A model generated the notes under the pieces. That model saw only the letters and a program-made list of their open reading frames with translations. It was not told where the DNA came from and searched no databases. Shown here piece by piece: positions 22,916 through 34,579 of a stretch of 64,000 nucleotides of DNA; the stretch's first letter is position 1, and every line of letters starts with the position of its first letter. The stretch is from Acanthosepion lycidas. Its lineage: Eukaryota > Mollusca > Cephalopoda > Sepiida > Sepiidae. Where the stretch lies: contig OZ010571.1 of assembly GCA_963932145.1 (NCBI GenBank), positions 157,531,475 to 157,595,474 of the forward strand, given 5' to 3'. Position numbers and translations under genes: made by a program.

Positions 22916-24100
22916 AGAGGGGTACAGGAAAACAATGTGCCACTCACCTAAAAAATTAGATGACAGCACAAGGACTGGCAAGATAATAGAAAAGAGACAG
23001 AAATTAAAAAGATATAATTATGGTATCTGCAGTAATTAAATTACTATTAAAGAGAATCGACGTAGCGAGTTCAATCGACACTTGATGTAAAAGACTAAAT
23101 AACGTTTTTAATCTGTCTGTGAATCCGTTACCGTCTAAGTTAAATTTAGCGAATATCCTACTTGCAATATCGCCGACCATCTTTTAAAAAATCTAAAACT
23201 GCAAGCAAAAGGAAGGACTGAATTGTGACTGTCATATGAATTCGCTTTTATTTTACAAAATATTTTGCTTTTGAATCTATTAGAAAAATATTAATGTCTT
23301 TTCAACATTTCAATATCATCTAAAGATGATCATATGAAACAAATATATTAATATTTCATTTGCAATAGTTTTTTAAGGAAAAATGACGAATTAATGGAAA
23401 AACTAGGAAAACTGGTAGAGGACGATTTTCTCAATAATGTTTCTCCGATTTGGCCTTATGGTACTATGTTAGCAAATATCTAATCTTTTAAAATGTTTTA
23501 AAATCATTTTCGCTTATTTACAACTACAAGGTTAAAGTAAAATTACTAAAATTTTTACCAAAAGTTTTTCATGGATATTCATATTATCATCAAAACATAT
23601 TCTCTTGACTTTTTATAACCTTACTTAACACAATTAAACTGTGTATTCCATATAAATAAGAAACGATTTCAGTTTTGATTCGATTACTTCAGAGGAATTT
23701 TTTTAGATATTTTGAAATTGTTGGAACTGGTGACTGAACAAAAACATTTGCTTGAAGCGAAACAAATGAAAGTTTGGATGTGACAGGTCTAAAGAACTCG
23801 TTGTATGTTTACTTGGAGACATTTGAAATACGGAAGAATTTGTTGTCATACAAGAACATATCCGGCCAAATTGTTTTTTTTTCAATCCTTCATTCATCCG
23901 AGTTGCACAAATTCACAATTAAATGATCTGCAAAGTTAAATCTTCGGCTGTTTATGTTGCGTCATACTTTCAAACTACTTTTCAATAAAAAGTAAAAAAA
24001 AAAAAAAAAACACCTTCGAAAACAGTTTTAAGACTTCTCTAATACTGCACAAAAGTCAATGTTAGAAATTTAAAAAAACAAGTGAATGTTATTCTCGACC
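22916..24100. other. unclassified AT-rich DNA
   Basis: No recognised repeat or gene. Confidence 0.4.
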
Positions 24101-24502
24101 GCTCACTTTTTGTAGAGCCATATCTATGGTCAGTGTATCTCATGCCATTTCTAATAAATTGGTCCTCGCTTCGTGGCACCGTGAATTTGTCTTTGTGTCC
24201 AAAGAGGGTGGCTAGACACGAAGCAGGATTAAAAACAAGACCTCTCAATGATTGAAGGGAACTTAACGAAGGTGCGGCGAGAGATTCTTAAAGCCAGCGT
24301 GACGAAGGTGAGCCTTCAAGTTGGGGAATATTTACCGTGGAGAAGGATGGGCTTCGACAGGTTTACTTGCCCAAGACACGCTACACATGAATGAATAACT
24401 CTCTCGCCTTCAACAATGATATGTGGAGGGAACTTGTCTGGTGTAAGCTTCACAGCGATCCCACAACCATACCTGGCCATGATTGATGATAATGATTGGT
24501 CC
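24101..24502. other. GC-richer segment of unknown origin
   Basis: This segment is more complex and richer in CpG than its neighbours. A minus-strand frame (24534-24316) contains 'CGIAVKLTPDKFPPHIIVEG' and overlaps the edge of R1 copy 3. I do not recognise the peptide. It could be a decayed exon or, more likely, an old repeat. Confidence 0.25.
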
Positions 24503-25060
24503 TGGGCATGACGATGAACTACATCCGGCAGCAAGACTTCTGATCGGGAGGTTGTGAGGAGCGTGGAACCACCTTAATTAATTGATATCGTTGCCAGGTT
24601 CATCATGACCCGGGGTGGTAACAACTGTTAGGATCCCAGTTATGGGTAAATTGTTAATCCCCAAACTGGAGTCATAACACTATGAAAGTGTAAAAATACA
24701 TTTTTATAGTGAAGTTGCCAGCAATACATTTTCATAGTAAAAATCACCAGCAATACCTTTTTGTAAAAAAAAAAAAAAATTACCAGTAATAAATACTCGG
24801 AAAAAATATTACCAGCAATACATTTCTGTAGGAACAAAAAAAATATTACAAACACATATTTTAAGGAAAAAAATACCAGCAATAAATTTTCATTAAAAAA
24901 AAAATATGATAGTCCGAGCAATATTACATTTTTGCAAAAGAAAAAAAAAGTTATAAAAAAATGAGTAATGCTCACAAAAAAAAAACAAAACAAAAAAACA
25001 AAACATTTTGGCATTAAATAATCCCTGATGAGTAGATATGCCGTTAAACAAACAATAATG
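24503..25060 (-). mobile_element. repeat R1, copy 3, with expanded internal minisatellite
   Basis: The core runs from cctgggcatgacgatgaact to aatccccaaactgg. About 300 bases of units combining ccagcaatacattttt with A-rich spacers follow (24690-24960). The element closes with a gcattaaataatcc...atatgccgtt head and AAACAAACAA. It is the copy with the longest internal array. Confidence 0.75.
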
Positions 25061-26690
25061 ATAGCAAACAAACAATTCCAAAACAGGAATCCAAAATTTT
25101 GGCTTCTGGGAAAATCGATGCTAGAAATAAAAATCGGTCTAAGACAAGTATTTATTTTCTTTATAAAGACGGGTTATGGAGCGCGATGTCTCCGTTAAAG
25201 CACATGTCGATCACCAAGATGCATTTTCACAATAAACCAACGGTAGGTAGGAGTTAGATTAGGGAGCGGTTGTCGAGGGACGCTAGATGATCTACTCTAC
25301 ACAACACCTAATAAATTTACGCCATCAATTTATTATTTTCATAGATTCTATATAACTTTGCTTGGCACAAATACACATTCATGTAAGCATCTAATCGGTC
25401 ATACGTTTCTTCTTATTAACATTATCATTGTCACATCGTCAATTCAGACAATTTTTTCCAGATAGCATTGTCGATACTTCTTCATATGATAGACGAATAT
25501 GACTTCAATATATATTTACTTTCTTTCATCATCATTTATTCTAATCATTTTTCTTGTCTATCATTCACTCTCTTCTTCACTCTGCCCCTAATGTATTTTT
25601 TAAAATCCCATTTCTTCCATATCTTCTTTGATTTGATTTTTTTTGTTTGATTGTTTCTTTAAGAGAAACGAGACGAACAAGTCCGATCAATAAACTGGCC
25701 AAAGAAAAAATCTTTAAAAAGGATTTGAAAGGATTTCCTGTGTAAAGACTTTTCGTTCTGTGGATAATGAGTAGATTTATCAACATGAAACTACCTCTAT
25801 ACACGTGACCCTTTTGAGTGAGTACTTGTCTAATATATATGAATGTTGTCTTTTGCGCTTTTTTATGTTTATAAATATTTTTTAGGTGTTTATCTTGCCA
25901 ATTTGATTCCTGTGTGTCCTTGTGGGCGATTGCAGTAGATTTCCTGGTTGAGATTGTTACGTATTTCTTTCCAGGCTTAAGAGTTCGAATCAGGGAATAG
26001 ACAATATTGATTTTCAAGGAAATATGATTTTCTCATTTGGATGATCGGCGCGACATAATCTTCCTGATTCGGTTCCCCTAAATTTAAGCTAAGCTTAGGA
26101 GATTATTATTATTATTGCTACTTGGTAGGCTTCAAAGTGATCAGGGTACAAGGCTATATAAAATATTAAAAAATATCCTTTGTATTCATTTTCCGTCCAA
26201 ATACACATTTCTTGTGTGACATGTGCATCGATATTTGTATACATTTTTTGAATATTTACGTAAATTTTCATTTTTTCAATCTTTTCCTTCTTTTCTTTTT
26301 ATTATTCTTAGTCCTCTATTTTTTTCACACGACACCATTTTTTCTTTTAATTTTTCTTTACACTTTAATTTCGTTGTATTTTATATGATTCTTTTCTCAT
26401 CTTTTTTCACCTGAGACTTCAACTCAATTTACTTATTCTTTTCAAGAGAAAGAGGCATGTAAATAAATGAATTTGTTCAGTAAATGACGTAGAATGTCTT
26501 GCGAGGAAAGAGATAGCGGTGTTTCTTAGCATTTAGTTCCCCTGTATGTATTATTCCGAACGTTTATCTCTATGCGTTCCCGGCTTTGGCTTTTGTGAAT
26601 GTTCTTGAAATGACACCGCTTCAGCCGGTATGATTTTCACACATTTGAATATGTTAATAAAAATATATTGCCTGTACAAGTGAATACATC
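25061..26690. other. unclassified AT-rich DNA
   Basis: A 146-codon minus-strand frame (26017-25577) has no domain that I recognise and an A/K-rich composition. I leave it unassigned. Confidence 0.35.
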
Positions 26691-26697
26691 TAACGAT

Positions 26698-26773
<76 letters not shown>

Positions 26774-26800
26774 AATAGAGAGGGAAGAGAGAGAAAGAGT
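26698..26800. repeat. (CA)n-(TA)n-(GA)n compound microsatellite
   Basis: CA units to 26724, TA units to 26762, then GA-rich sequence with agagagaaatagagag words. Confidence 0.95.
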
Positions 26801-26860
26801 GAAGTGAGAGAGAATACGTTAGGTCTATTAAGTGACAAAGTGAAATTCACTTGTTCAGGG

Positions 26861-26861
<1 letters not shown>

Positions 26862-26903
<42 letters not shown>
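26862..26903. repeat. (TA)n microsatellite
   Basis: A pure TA run about 100 bases after the compound microsatellite. Confidence 0.95.
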
Positions 26904-26905
<2 letters not shown>

Positions 26906-28245
26906 CTTACACTTCATCCCTGTCTCGCTCGTCTACAGGAGAAGTTTACAACCGAATAAAATTTGCTTACTACCACAACTGGCTCACGGTTTTATTTCGG
27001 GGGTGTCGACCTGGTCGAAAGATTATTTTGTAAGCCACAAGCGTTTGCATGGAAGTTGCTGCACCCTGTGGACGGATCTGGCGTCTGGCCTGAGTTGCAA
27101 CATTGTACATTCATTTTTGCTTTGAGTCTTTCTTTATTGTGTCTGTTATATATTTTGGCATTATCACAAAAACTGATGATTGCTTAAGGAGTGAAATTGC
27201 CATTCGTTATGTGGTATTGTTTTCTGTATCCACTGTGTTTCTGTCTATCTAATCCGATGAATAGCCAAACTGTTTCACTTTTCCTCATAAGGTGACGAGG
27301 ATTATCAAAATAATCGTCGTAATATTAATATTGTTTTAAAAAATTTCTTTTCTATTAATCAAATAAAGATTATTCCCAATTTCATCTCTTAGCAAAAAAC
27401 ACATTCTTTGAAAATTACACAAATTTTGAGTCATAATTATGAGTAACGACTCGCAAAGATGGAACCTTTTTTCTATCATGATAGAATCCCACTGAAATGA
27501 ATTCAGCTTCATTCTCCCATTTTGATGGCCACGACTCGAGCATCTCTTCATTTTCTTGCATGAGAGGGGGATGCCTAAGTTTTTAACGCATGTAACATTA
27601 AAGGATCGTTAATCGTGTCGTTGATCTCACAATGAATTGTTAATAGAATTATTTAATAAAACGGTGATTTGCTTTAATTTATACCGAGTCATAATTATAA
27701 AACTCTCCAGGGAAATGTAGTCAACTTTAGAAACCGTAAGCGTTGTATTCATGAAACTAATATTTACTTGGAGACGCGTACGTACAATCAGAAATATCAA
27801 CGTAAACACACACACACACACATTGAAACAACATATTCAATGTTTTGCATACACGCATCAGTTAGATAGACCCTGCGGTGTGGGTGTGGTGATTTCTGTA
27901 TTGGCGCCGATTCTTAGTCAACGCTGATTTTCAAAGCTCGTAGATTCTTCCCACTTACATGAATGGCGCAATACTATCTTCCTATCTAGATTTCCACGTA
28001 TTTCAATTGTCAAACTATATAAAATTTAGTAGTTATCTATTTGGATACATTTTGTGGCTGACATAATTGCGTATTTATCATTCGCGAAAGTTGACAATGA
28101 CCAAGCCTAAGTAAAAAAAAAGAAAAAAAATCTAATTTAAAAGGCAGACTGTTTGGGATCACACAAAAGACTGTAGCATTATCCTTCATTTAGCCGAAGT
28201 ATAGACTAAGCTTTTCTCTCTCACACTTTTTCCCCATCTCTCTCG
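26904..28245. other. unclassified DNA
   Basis: 26910-27130 is of higher complexity but has no recognised domain. A short CA tract lies at 27807-27822. Nothing else was identified. Confidence 0.35.
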
Positions 28246-28284
28246 CTATATATATATATATATATACACACACACATATATATA
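28246..28284. repeat. (TA)n with a CA interruption, at SINE 3' end
   Basis: TA, then cacacacaca, then TA. The family S SINE begins directly after it. Confidence 0.9.
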
Positions 28285-28531
28285 TACATTAAGAAATGGA
28301 CAAAGTCCGACAATTTATTTATTAAAGACATTTTTATGTTTAACGTTCTTTTTATAGATACAAGTATTTAAGTAAATGCTCTGTTTATAATAAACAGTAT
28401 TAAATAACATTTACCGGCCTGAATGTCCGAGAAATTTTCATAGAAAATATTCGTCCTTTGACAGGATTCGAACCTGCATCCTATCCGGAACAGTCATTTA
28501 GACTTACGTGCCTAACCGCTCGGCCGCAAAG
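28285..28531 (-). mobile_element. tRNA-Ser/Leu-derived SINE (family S), best copy
   Basis: On the minus strand 28531-28456 folds like a tRNA. Acceptor CTTTG pairs with CAAAG. The A-box region is GCGGCCGAGCGGTTAGGC and the T arm is GCAGGTTCGAATCCTGT. The anticodon arm AGTC/GACT is short. The body then runs through tttctcggacattcaggcc and a 3' region ending at 28285, next to (TA)n. This is the structure expected of a tRNA-derived SINE. Diverged copies lie at 11360-11545 and 11690-11800. Confidence 0.8.
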
Positions 28532-28640
28532 AATCGTTCGGTTGGCAAGGTCGAATTTACTGCTTATAAACTTCAATCTTCCATGAATCTCGTACATTCA
28601 TAACTGCTCATGGCGTATCAAATGTAAACAAATGACGTCA

Positions 28641-28890
28641 TACATTAAGAAATGGACAAAGTCCGACAATTTATTTATTAAAGACATTTTTATGTTTAAC
28701 GTTCTTTTTATAGATACAAGTATTTAAGTAAATGCTCTGTTTATAATAAACAGTATTAAATAACATTTACCGGATTCATGGAAGATTGAACCGAACGATC
28801 CTTTGCGGTCGAGCGGTTAATGGTTGAAATGAAAAATGAAAAGAAATTTACACATTTTTTACGGGCCGTATTAAGCATATGTAAATTAAC
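28641..28890. mobile_element. rearranged second SINE copy: direct 133-bp duplicate joined to inverted SINE head and an R3 piece
   Basis: 28641-28773 repeats 28285-28417 base for base as far as I can read. It is then joined to attcatggaagattgaa and ccgaacgatcctttgcgg, which are the reverse complement of sequence near 28516-28590, with about 30 bases missing between them. The head is truncated after gagcggttaatgg. The join continues into a piece of R3 (ttacgggccgtattaagcat, about 28858-28878). The result is a three-part mosaic. Confidence 0.85.
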
Positions 28891-29600
28891 GAAGTGAGGA
28901 AGTGAGGGAGGAGAGAAGACATGAGTGAATTAGATGTACCATTTCAATTCTTTATCCCTAACCCCACTTGGTGTGGGCCAGACAAACGCTTCACTTAACT
29001 TATGTTATCTTTAGATATGGATGGGTAAGTGGTGAAGAGGAAAGCCGACATAAAAGGAAGAAGATACAATAAAACAATCCTGATGAGAGAAGGTTTCATT
29101 CAATTTCTTGGACGCTGTTATTTCGCATTACTTTAAAGGGTATATTTGTGGGTTAAAGTTTGATATAAATCTAAATGTCTACAAAAACTACGAAGAATTT
29201 AATTTGATGTTTGTTCGAATTTTGGGTATTTTCTATGAAATAGTCGATTGGAAAAAATTCATAGAAAGTACCTTGAAAGAATAATTAATTTTACATCTAG
29301 TAATCTTTTTTATTTTCCTAAACTTTTTTCTTGTTGATTATTAAGTTGACATCTATTCGTTTGAGTTTTGTTCATAAATTAAACTCGTGACTGTTTTTAG
29401 ATACCTATATAATTATCAAAGCTTATTCCAATTTAAATAATTTTATTATCAATAATGATTATTAAAGGGTAATATATTTCAATCTAAATTAAATTATCAA
29501 TTTAAAATTTGCCTCCGTATTATTTAAACTCACTTCCAATTGGAGAATATTAGAGGAGAAATTTGGATAAAACATTACTAACAAAAAAATTAGCTCCTTC
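28891..29600. other. unclassified AT-rich DNA
   Basis: No recognised family. Confidence 0.4.
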
Positions 29601-29827
29601 TTTTATAATATTCTATATATCCATACACATACACACCTCTACACATATCCGAACACCTATCTATATCCACATACATACATATACCTCTATACCTATAAAT
29701 CAATATATATACATACCCACACATCTAAACAAAACTATATGTATACACCCATACATACACATATACACCTGTAGAAAAACATATACACACATATATACAT
29801 ACATATCCACTCATACACATATATATA
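29601..29827. repeat. (CATA)n/(CACA)n-rich low-complexity DNA
   Basis: Irregular acatacac, atatccac and acctctat words, a decayed CA/TA microsatellite. The Thr-His-Ile peptide on the plus strand is an artefact. Confidence 0.8.
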
Positions 29828-29929
29828 TTAGGTTGGGGCAAAAATAATGACGTAATAATGTCGTTTTTGACGTTAAAAATATGTAAAAAAAAACGACATT
29901 ATTAAGTCATTATTTTTTAACCAACCTAA
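29828..29929. mobile_element. 102-bp mariner-type MITE
   Basis: The element begins TTAGGTTGGGGCAAAAATAA and ends with the inverted equivalent TTATTTTTTAACCAACCTAA. The inverted arms extend inward through tgacgtaataatgtcgttttt and its complement, leaving a loop of roughly 20 bases. TA dinucleotides flank both ends (29826-29827 and 29930-29931), as expected for Tc1/mariner target-site duplication. There is no coding capacity. It sits inside CATA-rich microsatellite DNA. Confidence 0.9.
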
Positions 29930-30044
29930 TACTTACATATATACACACATATATAATTATATGTATATCTATACATATATATATATATATATATATATCT
30001 ACACATATATATACACACATACAAATACCCATACATGCACATCT

Positions 30045-30098
<54 letters not shown>

Positions 30099-30110
30099 GT
30101 ACATGTGAGT
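29930..30110. repeat. (CATA)n and (TA)n microsatellite DNA
   Basis: Continuation of the microsatellite split by the MITE. Pure TA runs at about 29975-29998 and 30053-30094. Confidence 0.9.
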
Positions 30111-30117
30111 GTGTATA

Positions 30118-30325
30118 AACAGTGACTCTCCAGATTTAAACCCAATCGAAAATCTGTGGCGTTATTTGAAAATTCAAATCAAATCGAGAACTCCAAGAAA
30201 CTGAAGACCATATCAAGGAAGAATAGAAATAAATACCAACCAAAATTTGTAAATCACTAATTGAGAACTACAAAAACAGGTTGGTTGCTGGAGAAGTGAA
30301 TAATGGCTATTCTACAATTAAATGA
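30118..30325 (+). mobile_element. Tc1-type transposase relic, C-terminal end
   Basis: The plus strand reads '[20 protein letters not shown]' (30124-30183), the third catalytic-region motif of Tc1 transposases. After a stop and frameshift it resumes as 'PTKICKSLIENYKNRLVAG' and 'EVNNGYSTIK' and then a stop (about 30234-30324). AT-rich sequence to about 30540 contains gtacaaatactttttcaccc and its approximate inverse ttttgtacgaatatttattt. This fits a 3' end near the TA array, but the terminal repeat was not proven. Confidence 0.75.
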
Positions 30326-30538
30326 AGATTATATAATTTTGTATTGTACAAATACTTTTTCACCCATTAAAAATGGACAAATGAAATTCATTTCTATTAA
30401 ATTATTATTTTTCTGTTTTTTATGCATATTTAGTTATTATGCATCTGTATACAGTTAATTATATTAAAAGTATGTTTATTCATTTGTTGGAAATATAATA
30501 AATTTAAAAAAATTTTTGTACGAATATTTATTTCCCAT

Positions 30539-30542
<4 letters not shown>

Positions 30543-30603
<61 letters not shown>
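30543..30603. repeat. (TA)n microsatellite
   Basis: A pure TA run following the Tc1 relic. Confidence 0.95.
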
Positions 30604-30607
<4 letters not shown>

Positions 30608-30762
30608 ACATAGAAATGTATATTATATTTAAAATAAATTATTGTTGTTTAATTAGTTTGCATTATTTAGATTTAATTTCAGTTATATCATATGATTCTA
30701 ATATTTATATATCAGTATTGCCAGAAATCCACTATCTTATAGGGCTGTTTCGTAGTCTTTCT

Positions 30763-31195
30763 TAGCTTCGTTAAGTATGGTTTTGTTGCAAGAATTGTCG
30801 GAAAGCCTGACAAAAAGAAAAGGCATATATAAACCATACAGAAAACCCAATGGTAAACCATTGTACATACACACATCCTCTAATCACCGACCTTCGATAA
30901 TAAAACAAATATCAAAATCGATTAGCCGCAGGCTTTCCGACAATTCTTGCAACAAAACCATATTTAATAAAGCTGTCTATTATAAATCCATTTTTTTAAA
31001 TATTTCTTTTATTTTTTTATTTTTTTCTATCTTTCTACCATTGCAATTTCTTATAATTATTAAACCATCATCTCTATATAAGCTTATATCTTTATTATTA
31101 ATAATAAATATAATTTTTCTTCACATGTCGAACAACTCCGAGTTCCATGTCCGATGCAATCGTCAGGATTTGACTGAAAACTGACGATGAGGAAA
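30763..31195 (+). mobile_element. Penelope-like/retroelement (family B) RT C-terminal piece with inverted self-duplication
   Basis: The frame 30777-31184 contains 'YKPYRKPNGKPLYIHTSSNH', then 'RPSIIKQISKSISRRLSDNS' and 'CNKTIFNKA'. This region follows the polymerase in a retroelement class common in marine invertebrates (family memory; exact clade uncertain). The left end is a perfect 34-bp inverted copy of the RLSDNSCNKT coding stretch: arms 30776-30809 and 30929-30962, with weaker similarity outward. Downstream the frame decays into T-rich DNA. It ends near an ATCGTCAG/CTGACGAT hairpin at about 31157-31188. Confidence 0.6.
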
Positions 31196-31264
31196 AAATG
31201 TCTGTTAATATTTTATTAGCACTAAATGTGCGATACTTTATATTCATATGGGCATAAATAGATC

Positions 31265-31266
<2 letters not shown>

Positions 31267-31320
<54 letters not shown>
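31267..31320. repeat. (TA)n microsatellite
   Basis: A pure TA run between two pieces of family B. Confidence 0.95.
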
Positions 31321-31321
<1 letters not shown>

Positions 31322-31469
31322 CAACATTAACATGTAACCACATGAAATATATCAATTTATTCACTAGCTCGGTCACTAAGTCTACTTTCAAAATCTAGCA
31401 CAACTCTAACTGTAGAAGTCATAACATTATGCCAGAAACAATATGTGAGAAAATCTTAATGGCCCTTTC

Positions 31470-31700
31470 ATTACAGAATTAATAATTATCGTAATCGGAT
31501 CAAGTCGGCTCCCCACGAAAGATTATTACCTATAGAACAATATTTCCGCCTAGAAAAAAACATGATCATAAAAGCCATGCAAAATTCACTATAATTGAAA
31601 AAAATAGAAATAGCCAGAAAAGATAACATTAGAAAAATACTAGAGGAACATGAAGACAAATGGATTTTGCGCCTCAAAACACTTCGTCCAGAAATTTAAC
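31470..31700 (+). mobile_element. family B endonuclease-side relic
   Basis: The plus strand gives 'NYRNRIKSAPHERLLPIEQY' (about 31484-31543), then 'FRLEKNMIIKAMQNSL' and, after a stop, 'NIRKILEEHEDKWILRLKTL' (about 31628-31687). A pattern of basic residues followed by a terminal 'W-x-x-x-L-x-T-L-x-P' fits the end of the GIY-YIG-containing protein of this element class. The YIG motif itself is not visible, so the assignment is tentative. Confidence 0.45.
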
Positions 31701-32079
31701 AACATAGATAAAACTAATATGTAACCATTAATCAAGGCTTACCCACATTTCTCACTCACACAAGACAGAAATGCTTGCAGGGGTATTGAGGTCTATACTT
31801 ACACACATTTAGGCAAATATATACACATACACACATCATGAACAATCCAAGTGAATTAAAAGATAACATACACTTAACATTCCCAGCAACAAATAAAGTT
31901 GTAAAAATGACCAACGAGTTTGAAAGTCAGGAATCTCCCATTCTCTATCTTAAAAACAAATTGAAAGAGGCCGTTTGACCAACACAAGGAATGAACAAAA
32001 TTAACAATAAAAAACAAATGAAAACTATAGATAAAGTTCACTTTCTTCAGAGACAGTCATTAATTTCTGTAGTTCACCT

Positions 32080-32200
32080 TTACTAACAAGGAGGACTTTT
32101 CCTCCTGATGAAGACCATGCTGGCCGCAATAAGTCGAGAAACATAGTTGAAATAATAAAAGCAAAAAATATTAATACACAACACAGTGTGTCTGAAAATT
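32080..32200 (+). mobile_element. family B terminal segment with hammerhead-like half core
   Basis: A ggaggacttttcctcc palindrome (32090-32105) leads into CTGATGA (32105-32111). A GC-rich imperfect hairpin with GAC/GTC at its base follows, and GAAAC is at 32138-32142. A TA array starts 40 bases after this segment. Confidence 0.4.
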
Positions 32201-32236
32201 TTAATTTTTTTATTTTTTTATTTTTTTATTGTTCAA

Positions 32237-32363
<127 letters not shown>

Positions 32364-32495
32364 ATAAAATTTGTGTCATAGACACCAACGCTATGAAAAA
32401 AAGAGTGATCAATATAAAATATAAAAAAAAAAACAATATAAATCAAACATATATGAAATAAAAAAAATAACAGACTTTATGAATTCTGTTAAGAG

Positions 32496-32600
32496 CTCTC
32501 CGTGACTTTTCAGTCTCTTGTCCAAGACAAAATCGTCAGGCGGTAGAGAGGAACTACTTTCTATTTTGTTCCTCTCTAAGAGTCACTGAGAACTTTCAAG
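32496..32600. other. two adjacent hairpins, one hammerhead-like
   Basis: An 11-bp perfect stem, TAGAGAGGAAC/GTTCCTCTCTA, lies at 32544-32554 and 32568-32578. Directly left of it, on the minus strand, CTGACGA is followed by a TTTTGTC/GACAAGA hairpin and then GACTGAAAA (32507-32539). Confidence 0.6.
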
Positions 32601-33049
32601 AGAACGCGTAAAGTCTATTGTTTCATGGTGAGTCAGGTAACTGAGAACAGATTATAATATAAAGAAAAAAAAATCAATAAAAAAATGAGTTTTTTTTCTC
32701 AAAAGAGATATGTACAAATATTTGACTTAGTAAAACAAAACAAAATGTTATTCAGTAAAATCGCTCTAAGAAAGAAGAACAACTTTGAGGCGGCTTCGGA
32801 AATGATTGTATAAGCGGATCAGGTGGATTGCGTTCATGTTGGACATGATATCGCTTTTCAACGACCCTGGAGACTGACAGAATGGGATTGTCCTCGTGCA
32901 ACGAATAATCCACATTAAAATCAAGGTTTTTATAAAGTGTTCTCGTGCCAATATGCTTATCTTACCGAGCTGGTGATATCATTGGTACAATGTTCAACTA
33001 AATACTCTTAGGCAAATTGTATTTGTATTACTTGAATCATAAATGAGAG

Positions 33050-33180
33050 AAGAGAGAAAATGGGTTCATGCCTTTCTCAAGAGCAACCGTGTGAATTAAG
33101 CACAAACTGTCTCAGCAAGAATTTGAACTCTGATCACCGAGTCTGTTTGCCAGAATTTCTATCGTTAAGCCACACATTTC
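33050..33180 (-). mobile_element. tRNA-like SINE relic (shared with 52.9-53.05 kb)
   Basis: The minus strand shows TGTGGCTTAACGATAGAAAT as an A-box region and AGAGTTCAAATTC as a B-box region. The word tgggttcatgccttt at 33060 also occurs at 52933, followed in both places by a gtgaat/gtgagt stretch and a degraded B box. It is therefore a dispersed family. Confidence 0.5.
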
Positions 33181-33618
33181 CCTTTTGTTTTGATAATTTT
33201 CTTTATGACATTGCAACAATTCTGATATGGCCAGAGTTCTTTGATTGGGAGCAGTTTTTATGTCAAGGTTGCCACGAGTATGAATTTACATACTAAAATT
33301 AGTTCACATTATTTACACGGGGAGTGGGTAAATGATTTTCTGGGCTGTAACGGAGATCCCTCCTCCCACCATCACCTTGCACTTTGCTGACTGGACTGCA
33401 CATTAAATGGCTTTCTTTACAACAAAAAAACAAAAAAACAAAAAAAAAAAAAACAAATCAAGTACTGATATATCATTTTACAGCAAAGAACTTTGCCTCC
33501 TTCATCACATTTTGTTGTCAGTAAAATCTGGATAGTAATGATTAATGTAGTTCCCGGAAATTAATGATAAAACAATTTCCTTTCAATTTCATTAAACATA
33601 GAATATGTTTTCTTCCCA

Positions 33619-33619
<1 letters not shown>
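33181..33619. other. unclassified DNA with an A-rich tract
   Basis: An imperfect (CAAAAAAA)n tract lies at 33420-33460. Nothing else recognised. Confidence 0.4.

Positions 33620-33686
<67 letters not shown>
33620..33686. repeat. (TA)n microsatellite
   Basis: A pure TA run, followed by ttaggttgaaatg. That resembles a mariner end for seven bases only. Confidence 0.95.
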
Positions 33687-33689
<3 letters not shown>

Positions 33690-34415
33690 GTTGAAATGTT
33701 GACAACCGTCTTGGATTCTCTTTGTTTTTGATTTCCCTAATAAAAAAAAACAACAAAAAAAAAAAAACCTTTTCATTGCTAGCGACATTTCGAGCCGAAA
33801 AAGGAAAGAAAGATTGGCGGTCAAATGTTGATCTATGTCCTTAATGCTTTCTCAGATAAAGAATCGGCTAAAATAGAGAATTGTTGTAAACAGACAGAAG
33901 GAACAAATGTGTAGTGAATGTCATTTATTTCTGTCTTTTTTCCACAGAAAAAGCCGTCATTCACTTTCGCCACGTTCTGTAACTTTTACCGGAAAAAACA
34001 CAATACCAATCTCCAATTTTAATGTTTAATTATCCACCTTGTCGTAAAAATTCATGGGTCAGTAAATCGGTAAAATTTAATGAAATTTTAGCCATTTGTC
34101 TCCGAGTGAATACAAATAGAAAAGAAAGTGAAAAAACAAACAAAAACAAAACAAAAAAGAAATAAATATGTTTATGAAATGATGCATGTTCTTAATAATT
34201 ATTTATTGATTAGAGAATCTTATTCTGTTTGACATTGTTTTCTTGAATGCTGCCATTTTCAATTATTTTCGATTATTTGATTGATTGCTTCAGCATTTAT
34301 TTCCCTTCATGATTCAAATTTCTGATTCAAAACCTGAATTTCTAATTGATTCGTCCACAAGTATTTGCACTAAAATGAACTGAAACTCTCTTTTCTATTA
34401 GTTTACATTATTCTT
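33690..34415. other. unclassified AT-rich DNA
   Basis: Nothing recognised. Confidence 0.4.
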
Positions 34416-34417
34416 TT

Positions 34418-34579
<162 letters not shown>

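Noticed and set aside
25577-26017. 146-codon minus-strand frame
   Set aside because: No recognisable domain, lysine-rich as expected from AT-rich DNA, and no supporting splice or promoter context.
28456-28531. Functional tRNA gene
   Set aside because: The anticodon arm is poor and the sequence continues into a SINE body with a TA tail. A SINE head explains it better.
33687-33700. Mariner end (ttaggttg) after a TA array
   Set aside because: Similarity stops after about eight bases and no inverted partner or transposase was found nearby.
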